A stretch of 64,000 nucleotides of DNA. Origin: Alloascoidea africana (taxonomy: Eukaryota; Ascomycota; Alloascoideomycetes; Alloascoideales; Alloascoideaceae). The DNA is taken from contig JAKTTT010000005.1 in the NCBI GenBank assembly GCA_030581615.1, forward strand, positions 248,001 through 312,000. Reading direction: 5' to 3'. A program made the translations under genes and the position numbers. Under the pieces are notes generated by a model. The model was not told the DNA's origin and ran no database searches. It was given only the letters and a program-made list of their open reading frames with translations. Of this stretch, positions 10,075-22,900 are shown piece after piece; position 1 is the first letter of the stretch, and each line of letters starts with the position of its first letter.

Positions 10075-10406
10075 GGAAATAAAATAAAAAAGAATGAATT
10101 TGACCAACTAAACTTGCACCATGACCTTTCCCCCACGACGAGTGAACCAAAGATATCACGCCCATACTTGCTGTTAAATATTATTATTATTATAGTTTAA
10201 GGTAATATACAAAGATTCTTTGTTCCCCGTTGATCTTCCCAAATTCATTTTTTCATTCTGCTTGGGAAGCTCCTCCCAATGTATTCCGAGTAAAGACGTT
10301 TATAATGCTTATGTATTCTATGACAACGAGCAATAGCAGTAGAAAACAAGAAAAAAAGGCTTAATATGTATATCGCTACAAGATGAATGAGCTTTGTATA
10401 TGTGTA
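10075..10406. other. Convergent 3' region of RPS11 and LSB6
   Basis: Short AT-rich interval of 332 bp between convergent stops, including a run of TTA/ATT repeats near 10178-10196. No coding signal is seen. Confidence 0.5.
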
Positions 10407-13100
10407 TCAACACCATGTGAAAACAGGAGGTTTTGAAGTGACGGTTTGAATACGCTCAACAATGACTTTTTTCGAAGCGGATTCGGCCTCTTCTGCATAC
10501 ATGAAACCAATATCATTGGGTATAAATCCTCTTATTGTATTACTTTGACTTCTTTTCCTCGTTTTGGGTTTGGAACCATCATCACTGGTGTTTGTGTTGG
10601 TTATGGCTTCACCGACTGTTGCACTCGTACTGTCATCTGGATAGGATTTTGTCGGGAAAAGACGTCGTGTAGGATTTTGATCTCCAGTGTCCGAAATAAG
10701 TTCATTCCACATGCTTGTAGACTGGGGTTGGTGTGTAGAGTGCTCAACTATAGTTGTACTGGGACTTAGCGCATCATGCTGCTTCACCTCTTTTCTTTCC
10801 GCTTCCAAATCTCGGTATCTAGCTTCAAGACGAAGTGAACTGCCACTTCGATTTCGCCTCTTTTTTCTTTTTCTCTTCCCTGGTGTAGTGGTAGTGGTGA
10901 TGGCACCACCATCTTGATCTGGTTTTGTGGTGCCTGTAGCAGTCTCCTCTGGTGAAGTTGTGTTCGCGTGCCTTGCAATCTCAAGCACCATTTCTTCATC
11001 AATTGCTGTGATGAGTGGAGTATTGATGGCGTTTGTCATTGTGGAAAGCGGGATATGAACAGGCACGTCCATCTCGTCGTCCCATACCATGACTCGGGTA
11101 CGGCGGGCAAGTTCAAGAGGACCCTGCTCTGGGCTTTTCAAAGTCTCCACCACGTTAAAAGCCTGTCCCTTCATCACAGCCCATTGTCTACGCCACATCC
11201 GTTCTTTAAAATCCGCATCTCTTGCAAACATTTCCCGGAAAAGGACGGCTGATTCCTCCCACCATTTGGTAGAGCATAGCAATGGTAGGAAATGACGACG
11301 GGTTGTTTCTGAAAACGGTTGTCCGATGACCGATAGGGGAAGGAAAAGCCAACCAAAGGGATAAGAACGCCATTCATCTGGATGTTTCCAAGGCCATGAT
11401 AAACCCGAATCAATGGCTCCCAATTTGATCTTTGGTACTTTTTGAGGTTTCCGAGGTACTGTTTCCCATTCGATTTTGATCATCCAGTTATCGAGTCCAC
11501 GATCCGTGTTTCTCATGATGTAGTCCAGAATCACCAGTTTTTCAAGCTCGACTTTGAATTGCTCCAGCGTCTCGGGTGTCCATTCAAACTCCGGTGTACC
11601 TGTACTATGGTCCATGTTGATTAGATTCGGCTCTTGGTCAGAGTAAGGTTGAAACCTAAACGTGCTGGTTCTGGTGCCAACTGTATCAGGTAAGGGGTAC
11701 TTTCTCAGAAACACATCTGCTTCATCATAACCTTTCAAAAACAATTGAAAGCTGCCTACTTTTTTCGGCAATGGTCTGTTTCTTTTCCTATCGAGATAAG
11801 AATAGTAGAAAGAATCCGAGGCAAGATAGACTGTATCTGTGTAAGGGACTATAAAAGTTTGCAACTGTCTATCCAACAGACTTGCAGCTGCTTCACAAAT
11901 ATAACCGAGATTGGGAATCAAGCAACTACGTCCGAAAAAACAGGGGAAAAGATTTCGATGAAGCCATTTTGTCCATTTAGGACTGAGTGGACCATAAGGT
12001 TCTTCATCCTTTGGTTTGAAAACGGCCACAATTTCGTGACTCTTGTTATAAACAAAATAACTTCCCGAACTTCCTGTAGCGATTCTTTTCGGTTTCACAC
12101 CACATGCTATGCCTTCCATCACGCTATCGACAATAGCGTCAAATTCACGTTTCCTGGTGGGTCCGGTATCTGCGAACCCCTGGGGTGGTAAAGAAGTGAG
12201 AGGTCGTATATTTGGAGAAGGTTTGAACACAGAGTAGTGGATTTCATTCGGAGCGGCTTGGATTTTGGACGTTTTAACTGTCCAGTGGGGGAGTTTTGAG
12301 GTTATATCTTTTGTCCATCTTTCCAAAGCTTCACCAAATTTGTCTAAGGACATGATGGAGTGGGTTCTATAGGGCGTTGCTGGGAACAAAGAGTTTCGAG
12401 GATCCAATCTTGGGTGCGCGTTATCATCGTCATCATCATCATCATCATCATCATTGCCACCGTCATAGTCATAATCACGATAGCGGTATCCATGGGGGAT
12501 GCTTTGAGCTTCGAGATCCGGATGAAACATTGTGACATCTGGAGCTGTCACTGAAAGTTCTGGGATTGAGGGTCTCGCCTTGAGAATAACAGCACTGGGA
12601 GGTCCATCTCCATGTGCACAACTTCTGTCCAAATCCGAGGTTTTTCTCGTGCTCATCAGTCTTTGCTCCATCACGTCAGCTGGCGGTGGCGGTTGGTCAA
12701 CTATGCGCATGTACCGGTGGTGCTCATCATCGTCCTCATCTTCATTGTGATGATGTCCGTTTTGGAGCACTCCACCAAACACCTTTACGGGACTGGAATT
12801 CGATTCGGGCAGTTGAGGAACGCCCGGGAGCGTATCTAATTGAAGGCCATTTGTCTGGTTTTCAAAATCCGATTCGACCAAGGCCTGATAACCTGTTCTT
12901 TGACGTTTTGAAAACCCCAGGTCAAAAGAGGTAAATGAGGAAGGCGAGGAACGGCGGGCGTGCCTGTCCTGGCCATTGAGACTCTGATTGAGATCGCTGT
13001 GGGCATGAGACGTGGATCCCGGGGACCGCACTTGCTGGCTCAACTTCCGCTTCTCCCGACTCTGCTCTATCTGGGACGTTGTGGGAGATGGAGAGGGCAT
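10407..13100 (-). CDS. LSB6: Type II phosphatidylinositol 4-kinase
   Basis: An 897-residue intronless protein. Residues 1-330 are disordered, with an Asp run at about 217-226 encoded by a CAT/ATC-type repeat. Residues about 340-650 form the PI3/4-kinase-like fold of the type II class: the nucleotide loop GSSGSYFV with the lysine in FKPKDEEPYG, then CEAAASLLD, KVGSFQLFLKGY, the catalytic NTDRGLDNWM, and the metal-binding DSGLSWPWKHPDEWRSYPF. This matches Lsb6/PI4K2, which makes PI4P on endosomal and vacuolar membranes and in yeast also binds Las17. The palmitoylated CCPCC segment of animal enzymes corresponds to FPCFFGRSC, with fewer cysteines. The tail after about 700 is Lys/Arg- and Ser-rich. 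It is longer than S. cerevisiae Lsb6 (about 607) because of its disordered ends. The ATG at 13100 opens the whole frame. Confidence 0.93.
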   Translation of the reverse strand: MPSPSPTTSQIEQSREKRKLSQQVRSPGSTSHAHSDLNQSLNGQDRHARRSSPSSFTSFDLGFSKRQRTGYQALVESDFENQTNGLQLDTLPGVPQLPESNSSPVKVFGGVLQNGHHHNEDEDDDEHHRYMRIVDQPPPPADVMEQRLMSTRKTSDLDRSCAHGDGPPSAVILKARPSIPELSVTAPDVTMFHPDLEAQSIPHGYRYRDYDYDGGNDDDDDDDDDDNAHPRLDPRNSLFPATPYRTHSIMSLDKFGEALERWTKDITSKLPHWTVKTSKIQAAPNEIHYSVFKPSPNIRPLTSLPPQGFADTGPTRKREFDAIVDSVMEGIACGVKPKRIATGSSGSYFVYNKSHEIVAVFKPKDEEPYGPLSPKWTKWLHRNLFPCFFGRSCLIPNLGYICEAAASLLDRQLQTFIVPYTDTVYLASDSFYYSYLDRKRNRPLPKKVGSFQLFLKGYDEADVFLRKYPLPDTVGTRTSTFRFQPYSDQEPNLINMDHSTGTPEFEWTPETLEQFKVELEKLVILDYIMRNTDRGLDNWMIKIEWETVPRKPQKVPKIKLGAIDSGLSWPWKHPDEWRSYPFGWLFLPLSVIGQPFSETTRRHFLPLLCSTKWWEESAVLFREMFARDADFKERMWRRQWAVMKGQAFNVVETLKSPEQGPLELARRTRVMVWDDEMDVPVHIPLSTMTNAINTPLITAIDEEMVLEIARHANTTSPEETATGTTKPDQDGGAITTTTTPGKRKRKKRRNRSGSSLRLEARYRDLEAERKEVKQHDALSPSTTIVEHSTHQPQSTSMWNELISDTGDQNPTRRLFPTKSYPDDSTSATVGEAITNTNTSDDGSKPKTRKRSQSNTIRGFIPNDIGFMYAEEAESASKKVIVERIQTVTSKPPVFTWC

Positions 13101-13793
13101 GAACTAGAGGCTGAGGCATTGAGAACAGTTTGCCTGGCAGGCATGTTGGGTGGGGTGTACGGGTGTCTTGTGTTGTACAAGTTGAAGATGTTGATGTTGA
13201 TGTTGATATTAAGGGGTGCTGATGTTACCCCCACATTTTAATATGGAGACACGGGACAAGAATCGACCGCTCCGCCCGTCCACGAAGGCCATTGCCATGC
13301 TGAAGGCATTGGGAATGGCACCACAAGGGGCCATCAAGGAGTCATCAAGGTTGGGAAAAGACCGCGGATAACGGCAATTCCTGGTTGCAACGGCCAGGTT
13401 TTTGGAGCTTTTGCGCTAGAGAGTGAGTGGGCGGAATTTATCACAAATGCTTCCCCCGCTTTTTCCAAACAGGTATCACGGGAATACGCTAACAGCTGAG
13501 AAACCAAACACAGATTATTATAGGGGCACTGGGCTATCGGCCCGGGCGGAATCGAGCAATTGGTCACTCAGTAAGGACAAAGAGAAATGGTTATGTGTTT
13601 AGATGGCAAGATTTGGTTTGGGTTTGGCTGGATAATGTTGCCGCATTGAGCAATCACATCTGGGGTAGTTCCCCTCCTCCCACGTATATAAAGACGTGAA
13701 TCGCAATTACTCTCTCAGTTATCACTTGCAATTGAAACAATTGTTTCCGCTCTACCTCCTCCACTCCTATACTACTTCTACGATTTTAACAAC
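13101..13793. other. Divergent promoter region between LSB6 and FDH1
   Basis: Stretch of 693 bp flanked by diverging starts. It holds a GTTGAT repeat (about 13178-13208) near LSB6 and a TATA box 101 bp before FDH1. No gene was recognised. Confidence 0.55.
13685..13693 (+). promoter_or_regulatory. FDH1: TATA box of FDH1
   Basis: TATATAAAG, 101 bp upstream of the FDH1 ATG, a typical TATA position for a strongly inducible yeast promoter. Confidence 0.65.
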
Positions 13794-14879
13794 ATGGTCA
13801 AGATTCTTCTTGTGCTCTACTCTGCAGGCTCGCACGCCCAGGACGAGGCTGGACTGCTAGGCTGTGTGGAAAACGAGCTCGGGCTGCGCAGCTGGCTCGA
13901 GTCGCAGGGCCACGAGCTGGTCACTACGGCCGACAAGGACGGGTCCGGGTCCGCGGTGGACCGGCACCTGGCGGACGCAGAAATCGTTATCACGACCCCG
14001 TTCCACCCGGCCTATCTCACGCGCGAGCGCATCGCAAAGGCCCCGAAGCTGCGTCTCTGCGTGACCGCGGGAGTCGGGTCGGACCACGTCGACCTGGCGG
14101 CGGCCAACGAGCGCAAAATTGCGGTTCTGGAGGTCACGGGCTCGAATGTAGTGTCTGTGGCAGAACACGTTGTCATGACGATGCTCATTTTGGTGCGCAA
14201 CTTTGTGCCCGCGCACGAGCAGATTGTGTCGCACGGCTGGGACGTTGCGGGCGTGGCCAAGGACAGCTACGACATTGAGGGCAAGGTCATCGCGACGGTG
14301 GGAGCCGGGCGCATCGGGTACCGTGTGCTGGAGCGCCTTGTGGCATTCAACCCCAAGGAGCTGCTGTACTATGACTACCAGGCGCTGCCCGCTGAGGCCG
14401 AGAAGAAGGTCGGCGCCCGCCGGGTCGAGTCCTTGGAAGAGATGGTGGCCCAGGCGGATGTCGTCACCATCAACTGCCCCTTGCACGAGGGCACCCACGG
14501 TCTGTTTGACCAGAAGCTGATTGCGAAGATGAAGCCTGGCGCCTGGCTCGTGAACACGGCTCGCGGCGCAATTTGCGTGGCGGAGGACGTGGCCGCAGCG
14601 CTCAAGTCGGGCCAGCTCCGGGGCTACGGCGGCGATGTGTGGAACCCGCAGCCCGCGCCCGGGTCGCACCCGTGGCGAGATATGCGCAACAAATACGGCG
14701 GCGGTAACGCGATGACCGCGCACATTTCGGGGACCTCACTGGACGCGCAGCGCCGGTACGCGGACGGGGTGCGGGCCATTCTGGACAGCTACCTGTCGGG
14801 CCGCGAAGATTACCGGGCCCAGGACGTGATTGTCAAGGACGGGCACTATGCGACCCGAGCGTATGGCGATGACAAGTAG
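13794..14879 (+). CDS. FDH1: NAD-dependent formate dehydrogenase
   Basis: A 361-residue intronless enzyme that oxidises formate to CO2 with NAD+. It aligns in layout with yeast Fdh: substrate-side [12 protein letters not shown] and [10 protein letters not shown], helix [17 protein letters not shown], a Rossmann loop [14 protein letters not shown], and the catalytic region [13 protein letters not shown] and [14 protein letters not shown], which contains the active-site His. There is no mitochondrial presequence and no C-terminal peroxisomal SKL, so it should be cytosolic. The gene is clearly richer in G+C, with GC-ending codons, than LSB6 next door. That creates long antisense ORFs, which I reject. 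The TATA box at 13685 suggests regulated high expression. Its presence does not by itself mean growth on methanol, since many yeasts use Fdh for formate detoxification. Confidence 0.97.
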   Translation: MVKILLVLYSAGSHAQDEAGLLGCVENELGLRSWLESQGHELVTTADKDGSGSAVDRHLADAEIVITTPFHPAYLTRERIAKAPKLRLCVTAGVGSDHVDLAAANERKIAVLEVTGSNVVSVAEHVVMTMLILVRNFVPAHEQIVSHGWDVAGVAKDSYDIEGKVIATVGAGRIGYRVLERLVAFNPKELLYYDYQALPAEAEKKVGARRVESLEEMVAQADVVTINCPLHEGTHGLFDQKLIAKMKPGAWLVNTARGAICVAEDVAAALKSGQLRGYGGDVWNPQPAPGSHPWRDMRNKYGGGNAMTAHISGTSLDAQRRYADGVRAILDSYLSGREDYRAQDVIVKDGHYATRAYGDDK

Positions 14880-15102
14880 AGCTACAGTACTTTACATATT
14901 ACGATGTTTGTGATATTAGGCATATAGTGATGTTATGTGGTCACCTCCCATCTCCTCTTTCCTGTCACTCCACATCTCTCCAACTCCCTCCACCTTCCAC
15001 CCTCTCCATCTTCACCAAACCCATAAAATCCTAACCATCACCACTCAAAACTAAAAATTAATAAAAAAAAATTAATAAAAAATACAAGCAACTCGGAGAG
15101 AG

Positions 15103-18100
15103 ATGGCCCACCCACGCGTCGATCATGACTCCTCCCCAACCTCAAAACCGCTGAAAAAGGCTAAACTGACACCTTCTAGTAGATCAACTGCTTGTGAATA
15201 GTATGTATACCTGTATTTTCCTTCTGCGTCTTGGTTCCTTCATTCGTGTAATCGTTATGGTACGCCAAAAACTTTGCGCATCACACTCCGACTCAACAAC
15301 AAACAGCAAGCAATCTATATTGCACGGAATGTCACAATACTCAAACAAATACCTTTCCCTCTTGTCCAACAATCCTGTCCGGCTAATGTTTTGGTCCCTT
15401 GACCCTATTTGCGTCTGTCGTTGAGGAAGCAACTCCCTGACCCCTCCCATCCCCGTCCCCGTGCCTGTGCGACATGTTCCGTTCCTACTGCCCCTGGACA
15501 AATCCTTGAGGGAACTTTGAGTTGTAATAGAACTCGAGATGCCATATAGCCGCTTCTTGCTCCCTTATACTATTGCTTCTCATGTTGAGCGAAACCATGA
15601 CGATCTCCGAACTTCAAACTTCAAACTTCAACTTCTACGCAAACACTAACACTTTCTTTTTGTTGGCTTGGCGTCCAGTTGTCGAAGACGGAAACAAAAA
15701 GTAAGATCCAGCCTAGTTATATTTTTGGTAATTTGATACTCAACAGCTAACACAACAATTTATGGAAAGTGCGATCACCAAATGCCCTCGTGCACAAACT
15801 GTCTCAAGGCCGGTATCAACTGCATCCAGCCCCCAAACTATCCCAGAAATGCCCCTGGAAAGTATGCCACCCCCCCATTCTCTTTTTCTTCAACTTCTAG
15901 TATCAGCACAATTTACAATGTTCATGCCTGTGTTCATGCCCAAGTTCATGCTAATGTTCATACTAACTCCAAATACGACGCAGAGACGAATACACAAAAT
16001 TTTTGGAACGCAAGGTTCAAATCCTCGAACAACGACTGGCTGATCAACAACACCAACACCAACGTCAACAATTGAGCTCTTTATCTCCTCCCTCATATCT
16101 ACGAAACAACATCAACATCAACATTTCGCAGCAACATCCACAATCCCCTTATGTTGCTTCAAATACTTTCCAGTCTCTACAATCTCCCTCATCCTCGTCT
16201 TCATCCCCTCATTTAAACCAAAGTACAAATGCTTTGATACCGGCAATCCCAACCTCTACACTAGAATCCCGCACAAATGGCTCCAATCTCAATACCGCCA
16301 ATGCTCAATCTCCTGCTTCTCAATCCCAATCTTCTTCCCACCCCCAACCGCAACCCCAAAATCGAGTAACGCCAGCTCCATACCCAGACTTTGAACACCG
16401 GCGGCAACTGCTAACAATACAGTCCTTGGTGTCTCCTAACCAGCACCCACAATCCTCATCTTCACTGCTCGATCCATCCTCGAATTTGAGTCTGACCACT
16501 CAAGACGGCTCCTCTGCCACCGCGAATGCATCTACACCAAACGGTATCAACAACTCCGCTGACCCTGCCTCTGCAAATGTCACTGAACCAGGTGCAGGCG
16601 CCGGTACGAATCCAGGTGGAGATTCGACCCCTGGCTTGCCCGGTCTACAAGGAGCACTCCATTCCAACGTCGATAGCCCCGTGGCTCCCGACCTCCAGAG
16701 ATCCCAAAGTGGAACAACCCCCCAGAATCAGAAACGCGAACATGACGAGGATAATCTGAGTGTGCCCCTGGTGAACCAAACTGAAACTCCCCACCAGCAA
16801 GAGGATACTCAGCAGTCGCAGGGTCAGAGTCAACAACCACAATCTGATTGTCCGAATCAAGGTAGTAACGGGTCTACGCAATTTCCAAATGCTCTTAAAA
16901 CAGAACAATCACCATCTGTTTCGAACAACTCTTTACAAACGGGAATAACCACAACCACAACCACGACGACAAGTATAACCACTGATACATCTCCAATTAT
17001 TTCCACTTCATACAATCAGGTTTCACTCTTTGAGCAAAACTTTGATCCAAAAAGAGGGCTCTTTTCAAAATACCATTTGGACGATTTTTTCAAGATTGAA
17101 CCTGTGAGACACATTGATCAACAGATTGGTATAAAATTACTACAGGTTTATTTTTTGAAATATCAGTACAAATTCCCAACGTTGAGTGAAGCAGAAACCC
17201 TTGAATTTTTCCACATCTTTTACCTACCTTGTTCATCATCTGAACAGCTCACAGCTGCAGAAGCTGCGAGGGACAGGATCATGGCAAAATTGGATCTAGA
17301 GGCTTTCCACTGCTATTGTTTCAAAATATGGGTTTCCCTTGCAATCTCCACCTTCTTGCTTTCCTCAAATGGCAAGTATTCGGGACCCTCATGTGCATCC
17401 TATTTTTCAAGCGCTCTGAGACATGCAACTTACATCTCGGATACACCCGCCATCTCCAAGCTTGATGTGTACTTGCTATGCGTGCTGTTTCTGTTGAAAA
17501 CGGATTACAACACAACCTCGCTGTGTGATATGATCAAAGAGGCAATGGCGATATGCGTTAATGAACGGCTGCACAAGTGCTCGAGTTATCTCGCGATTCC
17601 AGATGTGCACGAAAGAGAAACCAGAGCAAGATTATTTTGGAACGTTTATCTTCTCGAACGCATGATTTCCGTCGCTATTGGGAAACCGTTTAGTATAGAG
17701 GAAAAGGAAATCGAGGATATCCCCATGTTCCCGTCTGCCCTCATTTCGTCAGACGGTAGTGATCTCAGGTTCATTGTGCAAAGTATAAAACTTCGCCGAA
17801 TAGAGTCAAGGCTTGTGGAGCAGTTGTACTCATCCGTTCACGTTAGTCCTGATCAACTAACTGTGGTAGAGGCTTTTTTCAAAGAACTGGAACTGTGGCA
17901 AGCAGATTGTGCAAATTTCACAAAGGAGTTTGAAAAAGAGACTCTAAGGCTTTATTACTATCGAACTGTGAGGCTGCTCGTACAACCGTTTCTGGACCTG
18001 CTGGACCCCGATGACCGTTTGTTTAAAGAATGCCAATCCGCCGCTGGTCAAATATGTCGCATCTTCAAAGTCTATCACCAGCATACCATCATGGGGCATT

Positions 18101-19935
18101 CCACAATTTCGATCCATACTGTCTTCGTCGCTGGGTTGACTCTCATCTACTGTTTGTTTTTGGCGAAAAATAAGGCTGCGAATGCTGGATCTCCAGATAC
18201 TCTTGCGAGTTCTCCCGGTGAGCTATCTCCACTGCCCTTTCCTAATGGTTCAGGAACTGCAACCGATGGCAGCACCGGAGCTGGCACTGGCACAAGCGCA
18301 AGCACTGGGAACGGTACTGGAGCAGAAGCCGGAGCTGGAGCTGGAGCTGGAGCCGGAGGTTCAGTTGCAACGCCAACACCGACTGGTATTAAAAGACGGC
18401 GGCGACGGCGGCAGAACGTGAACACGAGCACAGCGATATACCAGTCCCTACCAACCCAGATCATAACCGTGATGGACGACTTGAGAGCCTGTTCCGTTTC
18501 CCTATTTGCAATGGCAGAGAGATCCCAGTTTGCACGCACTTACAGAGACACTTTTGACCACCTGCTAAGCGCCACGACCGTCAACGTCTTAGAGAAAAGA
18601 CAGGATGACTACGATGCTCTCACCGTTGGAGGAAGCAGCGATCTGACTCCCAGCACGCTGAGCTCGCCCGCTGGCTTTGGACAGACACAATCGCAGTCCC
18701 AATCGCAGTCCCAGTCCCTGACGGGCCAAAGCCAGCAGAGCCTGGCGATCCATTCGCAACAGATCCAGCGGAGCATATCGAGTCCCTCGCAGGTTCAGCT
18801 ACAATCCCAGCTGTCGGCCTCGGGCGGTTACAAAAGCCTTGGTTCCAATCTCCACGAGGATCCAAGTCAGAGTTCGCAGTCCCCGCTGTCCCAGACGCTT
18901 CAACACCAGCAGCACCAGCATCAACATCAACATCAGCATAGCAAGAGCCAAACTGGAACGTCCACTCTGTCTCCTGTGTCTCCTCACTCGCTAGGTTCTC
19001 CAGGTCTACAACAGCAGCCACTGCAGTCGAAAAAGAACCAGGTCCATCCGCGACACACGAGGCATGCGAGACGGCGGATCCAACAGCAACAGTCGCCGCA
19101 AAGACAGCATCTGTTTAATCCGTCTACTTCGCAGCCTCCTCAGCAGCAGCCGTCTATTCAGGCCACGCTGAACCAGCCCTTTTCGCTCTCTCATCAGCAG
19201 AGTCGCCGTCAACGTCCTCTTCAGCAGCAACAACAACAACAACAACAGCAGCAGCAACAGCAGCAGCAGATTAAAGACCGACAACGCCAGCAACAGCAAC
19301 AGTCCATGCCTTATCAGCTGCAGCATACAGATCCTCTTAACGTGAATGATCGTATGAATAGTATGATCCATTCCATCAGTGCTTGGGCCGGAAATGAGAA
19401 TGACAATTTATATCTCAGCTTACCCCCACAATCCTTCCAACATGCTTCTTCTTATCAGCAGCAACAGCATGCTCAGCAGCCACTTCAACAACAACAGCAG
19501 CAGCAACAGCAGCAGCAGCAGCAGCATTTACAGCAAGTACAGTCATCATTGCAGCCTGAAGCATTGCACCAGCATCAACATCAGCAAGCTCAACCACAGC
19601 AGATCCAATCTCTAATGACATCTGGAAATCAGCACCAGTCCTCTGGAGACACCCGAAACGACTTGGGCGGTGCTGGGAAAGTCCCTATATCCATGTCTAT
19701 GATGAACATTGGACTAAATTCCTCGTATGGTCAGTTGAGCAGTAATGGAGGCGGTGGAGGCGTTTTGGAAGGAATTGACACTACGACAACAACAGCACAA
19801 GCAGCGGGAACAGTAGGAGCAGGTGCCACAGGGACAAATGGGGCTGGGAATCAACCTGATTTACTCACTTGGGACTTTCAAATGGATGTTGATGATTTGT
19901 TTGGATCTTATAATGATTATGCCTTTTTGGCATGA
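15103..19935 (+). CDS. Zn2Cys6 transcription factor, four exons, polyglutamine-rich
   Basis: I build four exons: 15103-15200, 15679-15700, 15770-15861 and 15984-19935, joining in frame to 1387 residues. The joined N terminus gives a perfect zinc cluster C-X2-C-X6-C-X6-C-X2-C-X6-C (ACEYCRRRKQKC, then CTNCLKAGINC) followed by the coiled-coil YTKFLERKVQILEQRLADQQ. Donors are GTATGT, GTAAGA and GTATGC. Branch sites CACTAAC, GCTAAC and TACTAAC lie 29, 19 and 17 nt from their acceptors. Exon 2 is only 22 nt. A fungal-specific regulatory domain follows at about residues 440-720. The rest is Ser/Gln/Pro-rich, with Gln runs near 19225-19270 and 19485-19530 typical of activation regions, and an acidic C terminus. 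Target genes are unknown, and I cannot match it to one named yeast regulator. Confidence 0.9.
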
Positions 19936-22900
19936 CAATCGGTGATGTCCCTCAAATTCTTTTTTTTATCTTTGGTTATGTTTTATTCATGATGACGATA
20001 AACTATGCTTTTTTCGTTATACCATTAATGTTCACGTTCTTGTTCCCGCCCTCCCTAATGATGAGAAACAATCAAAACAAAACAAAACAAACAAATCGCA
20101 AAATGTGGCTTGTAATTTTGGGATATACACATAAGAAAAGAAAAAAAATGCATGTTTTTTTCCTGTTATGTTTATGATTTCTAATGACTCCATATACAAA
20201 AGTAAAATACTCATTTTTTGATCTTTTTTTCTTTTTTTTTTTACGTCTTTTTACTTTATGTATGTTTTTTTTTTTTTTGGAGGGTGTGGATTTGTTTTGT
20301 TTCTCTTGATTAACGGTGTTCCCTCTATTTCTTTTTTTGCACTAAATTATGTTTCACCATGTTTTGGTTGTGTGTATCTATCCGTGTAATTCATAAGTAC
20401 ATTGTTTTTTGTAGCTATAATTCCAGTGGTAATAATAGTCTATGATGTTGAAACTGGACATTAATTGTTTGTTCTTTATGATGATGAGTTGGGATAAACT
20501 GCTGACTAAATTGGGGCTTTCTTGTTGCCTGTGTTTCCTTTTCTATTTGTTTCATGCTTGGAACAAGGTAGTCAAATAAGCAGTTTTGTTTCTGAATTTA
20601 TCTGGTAATTATGTCACCCATTGACCAGCACATACCAAGGTAATCATTTGACTCACCCTTTTTTTGTTTTTTATTCACACGTTTTTCATAACAATCAAAT
20701 CAGTCATGTCAGGGTGTTCAAATGTTAGAAATGTTTGATATCTCCGCTAACCACTATGGTTTGACTTACTCTTGCCCATTTCCACTTTCTATTTGTTGGT
20801 TCGAGAAAATGATCAAAATCGATTTTTTTTTTTGAATAATCTTGAAAAAAAATAGAAACATTTTTGAATGTTTTTTGGTCTCAGTTAAACTCACCATCAC
20901 AATACGTTTGAAACTTTGCAAATCCCAAATCATTCTACACATGGGAGGTAAAAAAACATCTTATCCAACATTTATAGTCCTTGGTTTTTGATAAAACTAG
21001 AGCTTTGGTTAGATGTCTGATACAAACGCCCATTCTCTATATTCATCTTTTTGGTCTGTTTCCTTTTTGGAAAAATAAGGTCAAGTTGCTTAGTGTGCGT
21101 CATACCTTACCTAAAGTACGACCGCCGATCATAACTCTGTCCCCCACTGTTACTACAAAAATTCATCTATTTCACCCTCCCAAACTCTTCAAAGTAACTC
21201 CTACATTTGCCAATCTCTTGAGCACGATCATTGCTTGGGAATCTTGTCGTCTGGAAGAAGTGGCATCTCACCAACATACTTGAGTTGGTAATCAAAGGCA
21301 ATGCAACTGTCGAAAGGTCAAATTCAGTCTCTTAACACCTGATGGGACAAAGTACACCTTTAACCTGGGCAGAAAAGTCTTCAATTATATCTTCAAAAGT
21401 TTTTTAACGAAGGTTTAAAGAGACGCAATTAAAGACTTTTACGACCGATGACAAGATTCGGTCCTCAATCAAGCGAACTTCTAGTATGTTGGTGGGATGC
21501 ACTCCTTCCAAACTGCAAGATTCCACATTTTAACAGAGCCAAGAAATTGGCAAAAGTCTTGTCGTCTTGTTTTAGAGGGGTCAAATTGAATTTTTGCCGT
21601 CTCAGGGGTTTCATGATCGACAACACTGGTTTAATTCAAAGGTGACGTAATAAGGAAACTTGGACCTTCCTGATCCAACAGGTTATGAAAACATGAGAAT
21701 GATACAGAGAGTGAACTATTTATTGTAATCGGATAGCTAACCAAATATCTAGCACCGCCAAGGATTATAAAATGATGGAACAAAGATTTATTCGATCAAT
21801 TGAATTTATAGAATTTCCTCTGATAACATCATCGTACTTGGGAGTCATGTTTACAAATACTGAATTTACAGGCAGTAATTCCATACACGTGTTGTCATTT
21901 CCTCTTCCCCAAGAGTTGAGTCTATAAAGACTACAAAGTGTAGTGGTTGTACTATACGAAACGGTTTTGAATGGCGGAGATATTTTGGGTGTTTAAACAT
22001 ACTTACTGAAGGGGACAGGAATAGTTCCCTGTGTTCAAACATAATAAAGAAACGATAAAGAGTCAGAGATGAATTTCTCCTTTTTCATTCTTTGAATCGT
22101 TTTGTTAAATGTGTATCGCTTAGGAACGACGTTACTCTGGCTTTGGTGGCAATTATTCGATCTAGTGACCAGGTTTTCAAGGATGGATCATGATGGTTGG
22201 AAGCCATTCAGAGAGGTGTATTCCTAAAGCAGATTGGTACACTTTTTTGTTCTTGGTTAATTTGGTGCGGCTTCAACAATTATATTGTTAACTTCACAAG
22301 GCATTCCAAGTTTACCAACATAGTTAGCAACCTCACTCAATCGCAAACTCCTTCTACTCTTGTCATGTTCATACCTGTTCTAAGCCGAGACAGACAGGCG
22401 TACCGGATGTTCTTGAGTAGTCGATAAAGCGTCTTGGACAGTATGCTAATCTTTTCAAAACGCTTTACTGCAGACTTTTTTTCTTCCACTCAGCTCTGCC
22501 ATACTACAACCACAAAATATGACAATAATCTGTCTCGTGTTTTAACATAGCCTTGTTACGTTTGGAGCTTTATGTTTGTTTTTCAGGAACCAACCTTTTT
22601 GAAATCCTGTAGGTTGGTATAACCAATTGATTGATATGACAATGCCGGGATTGTTCATTTAAAAAAGTTTACATTTTCTAATTCTTTATTAAAAAAAAGG
22701 CCTTTTCTCAAGACTTTTGGGATTGTGTCCCAAGTCAACTTCAGATAGTGTCTTTGTGCGAAACCACAGTTTATGTAGAATTCTACATGAAATAGAATCG
22801 GGTCAATGTACAACAGTAGGTATTTTCCTAGTCTTTCAACCACATCATTAGATTGATGTTGATGAAGATCGGTAATTGAAGGTAAAAATCAGTAAACAAC

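Noticed and set aside
13857-14723. Antisense ORF of 288 codons within FDH1
   Set aside because: It mirrors FDH1 in a GC-rich gene; its composition is His/Arg/Val-rich with no family sense, and the plus strand is a clear enzyme.
16003-16030. tRNA-like B-box match (GGTTCAAATCC)
   Set aside because: It lies in exon 4 of the zinc-cluster gene, encodes the conserved coiled coil, and has no tRNA cloverleaf around it.
21280-21335. Weak A-box/B-box-like pair suggesting a tRNA
   Set aside because: The B-box is degenerate and no acceptor or anticodon stem can be paired.
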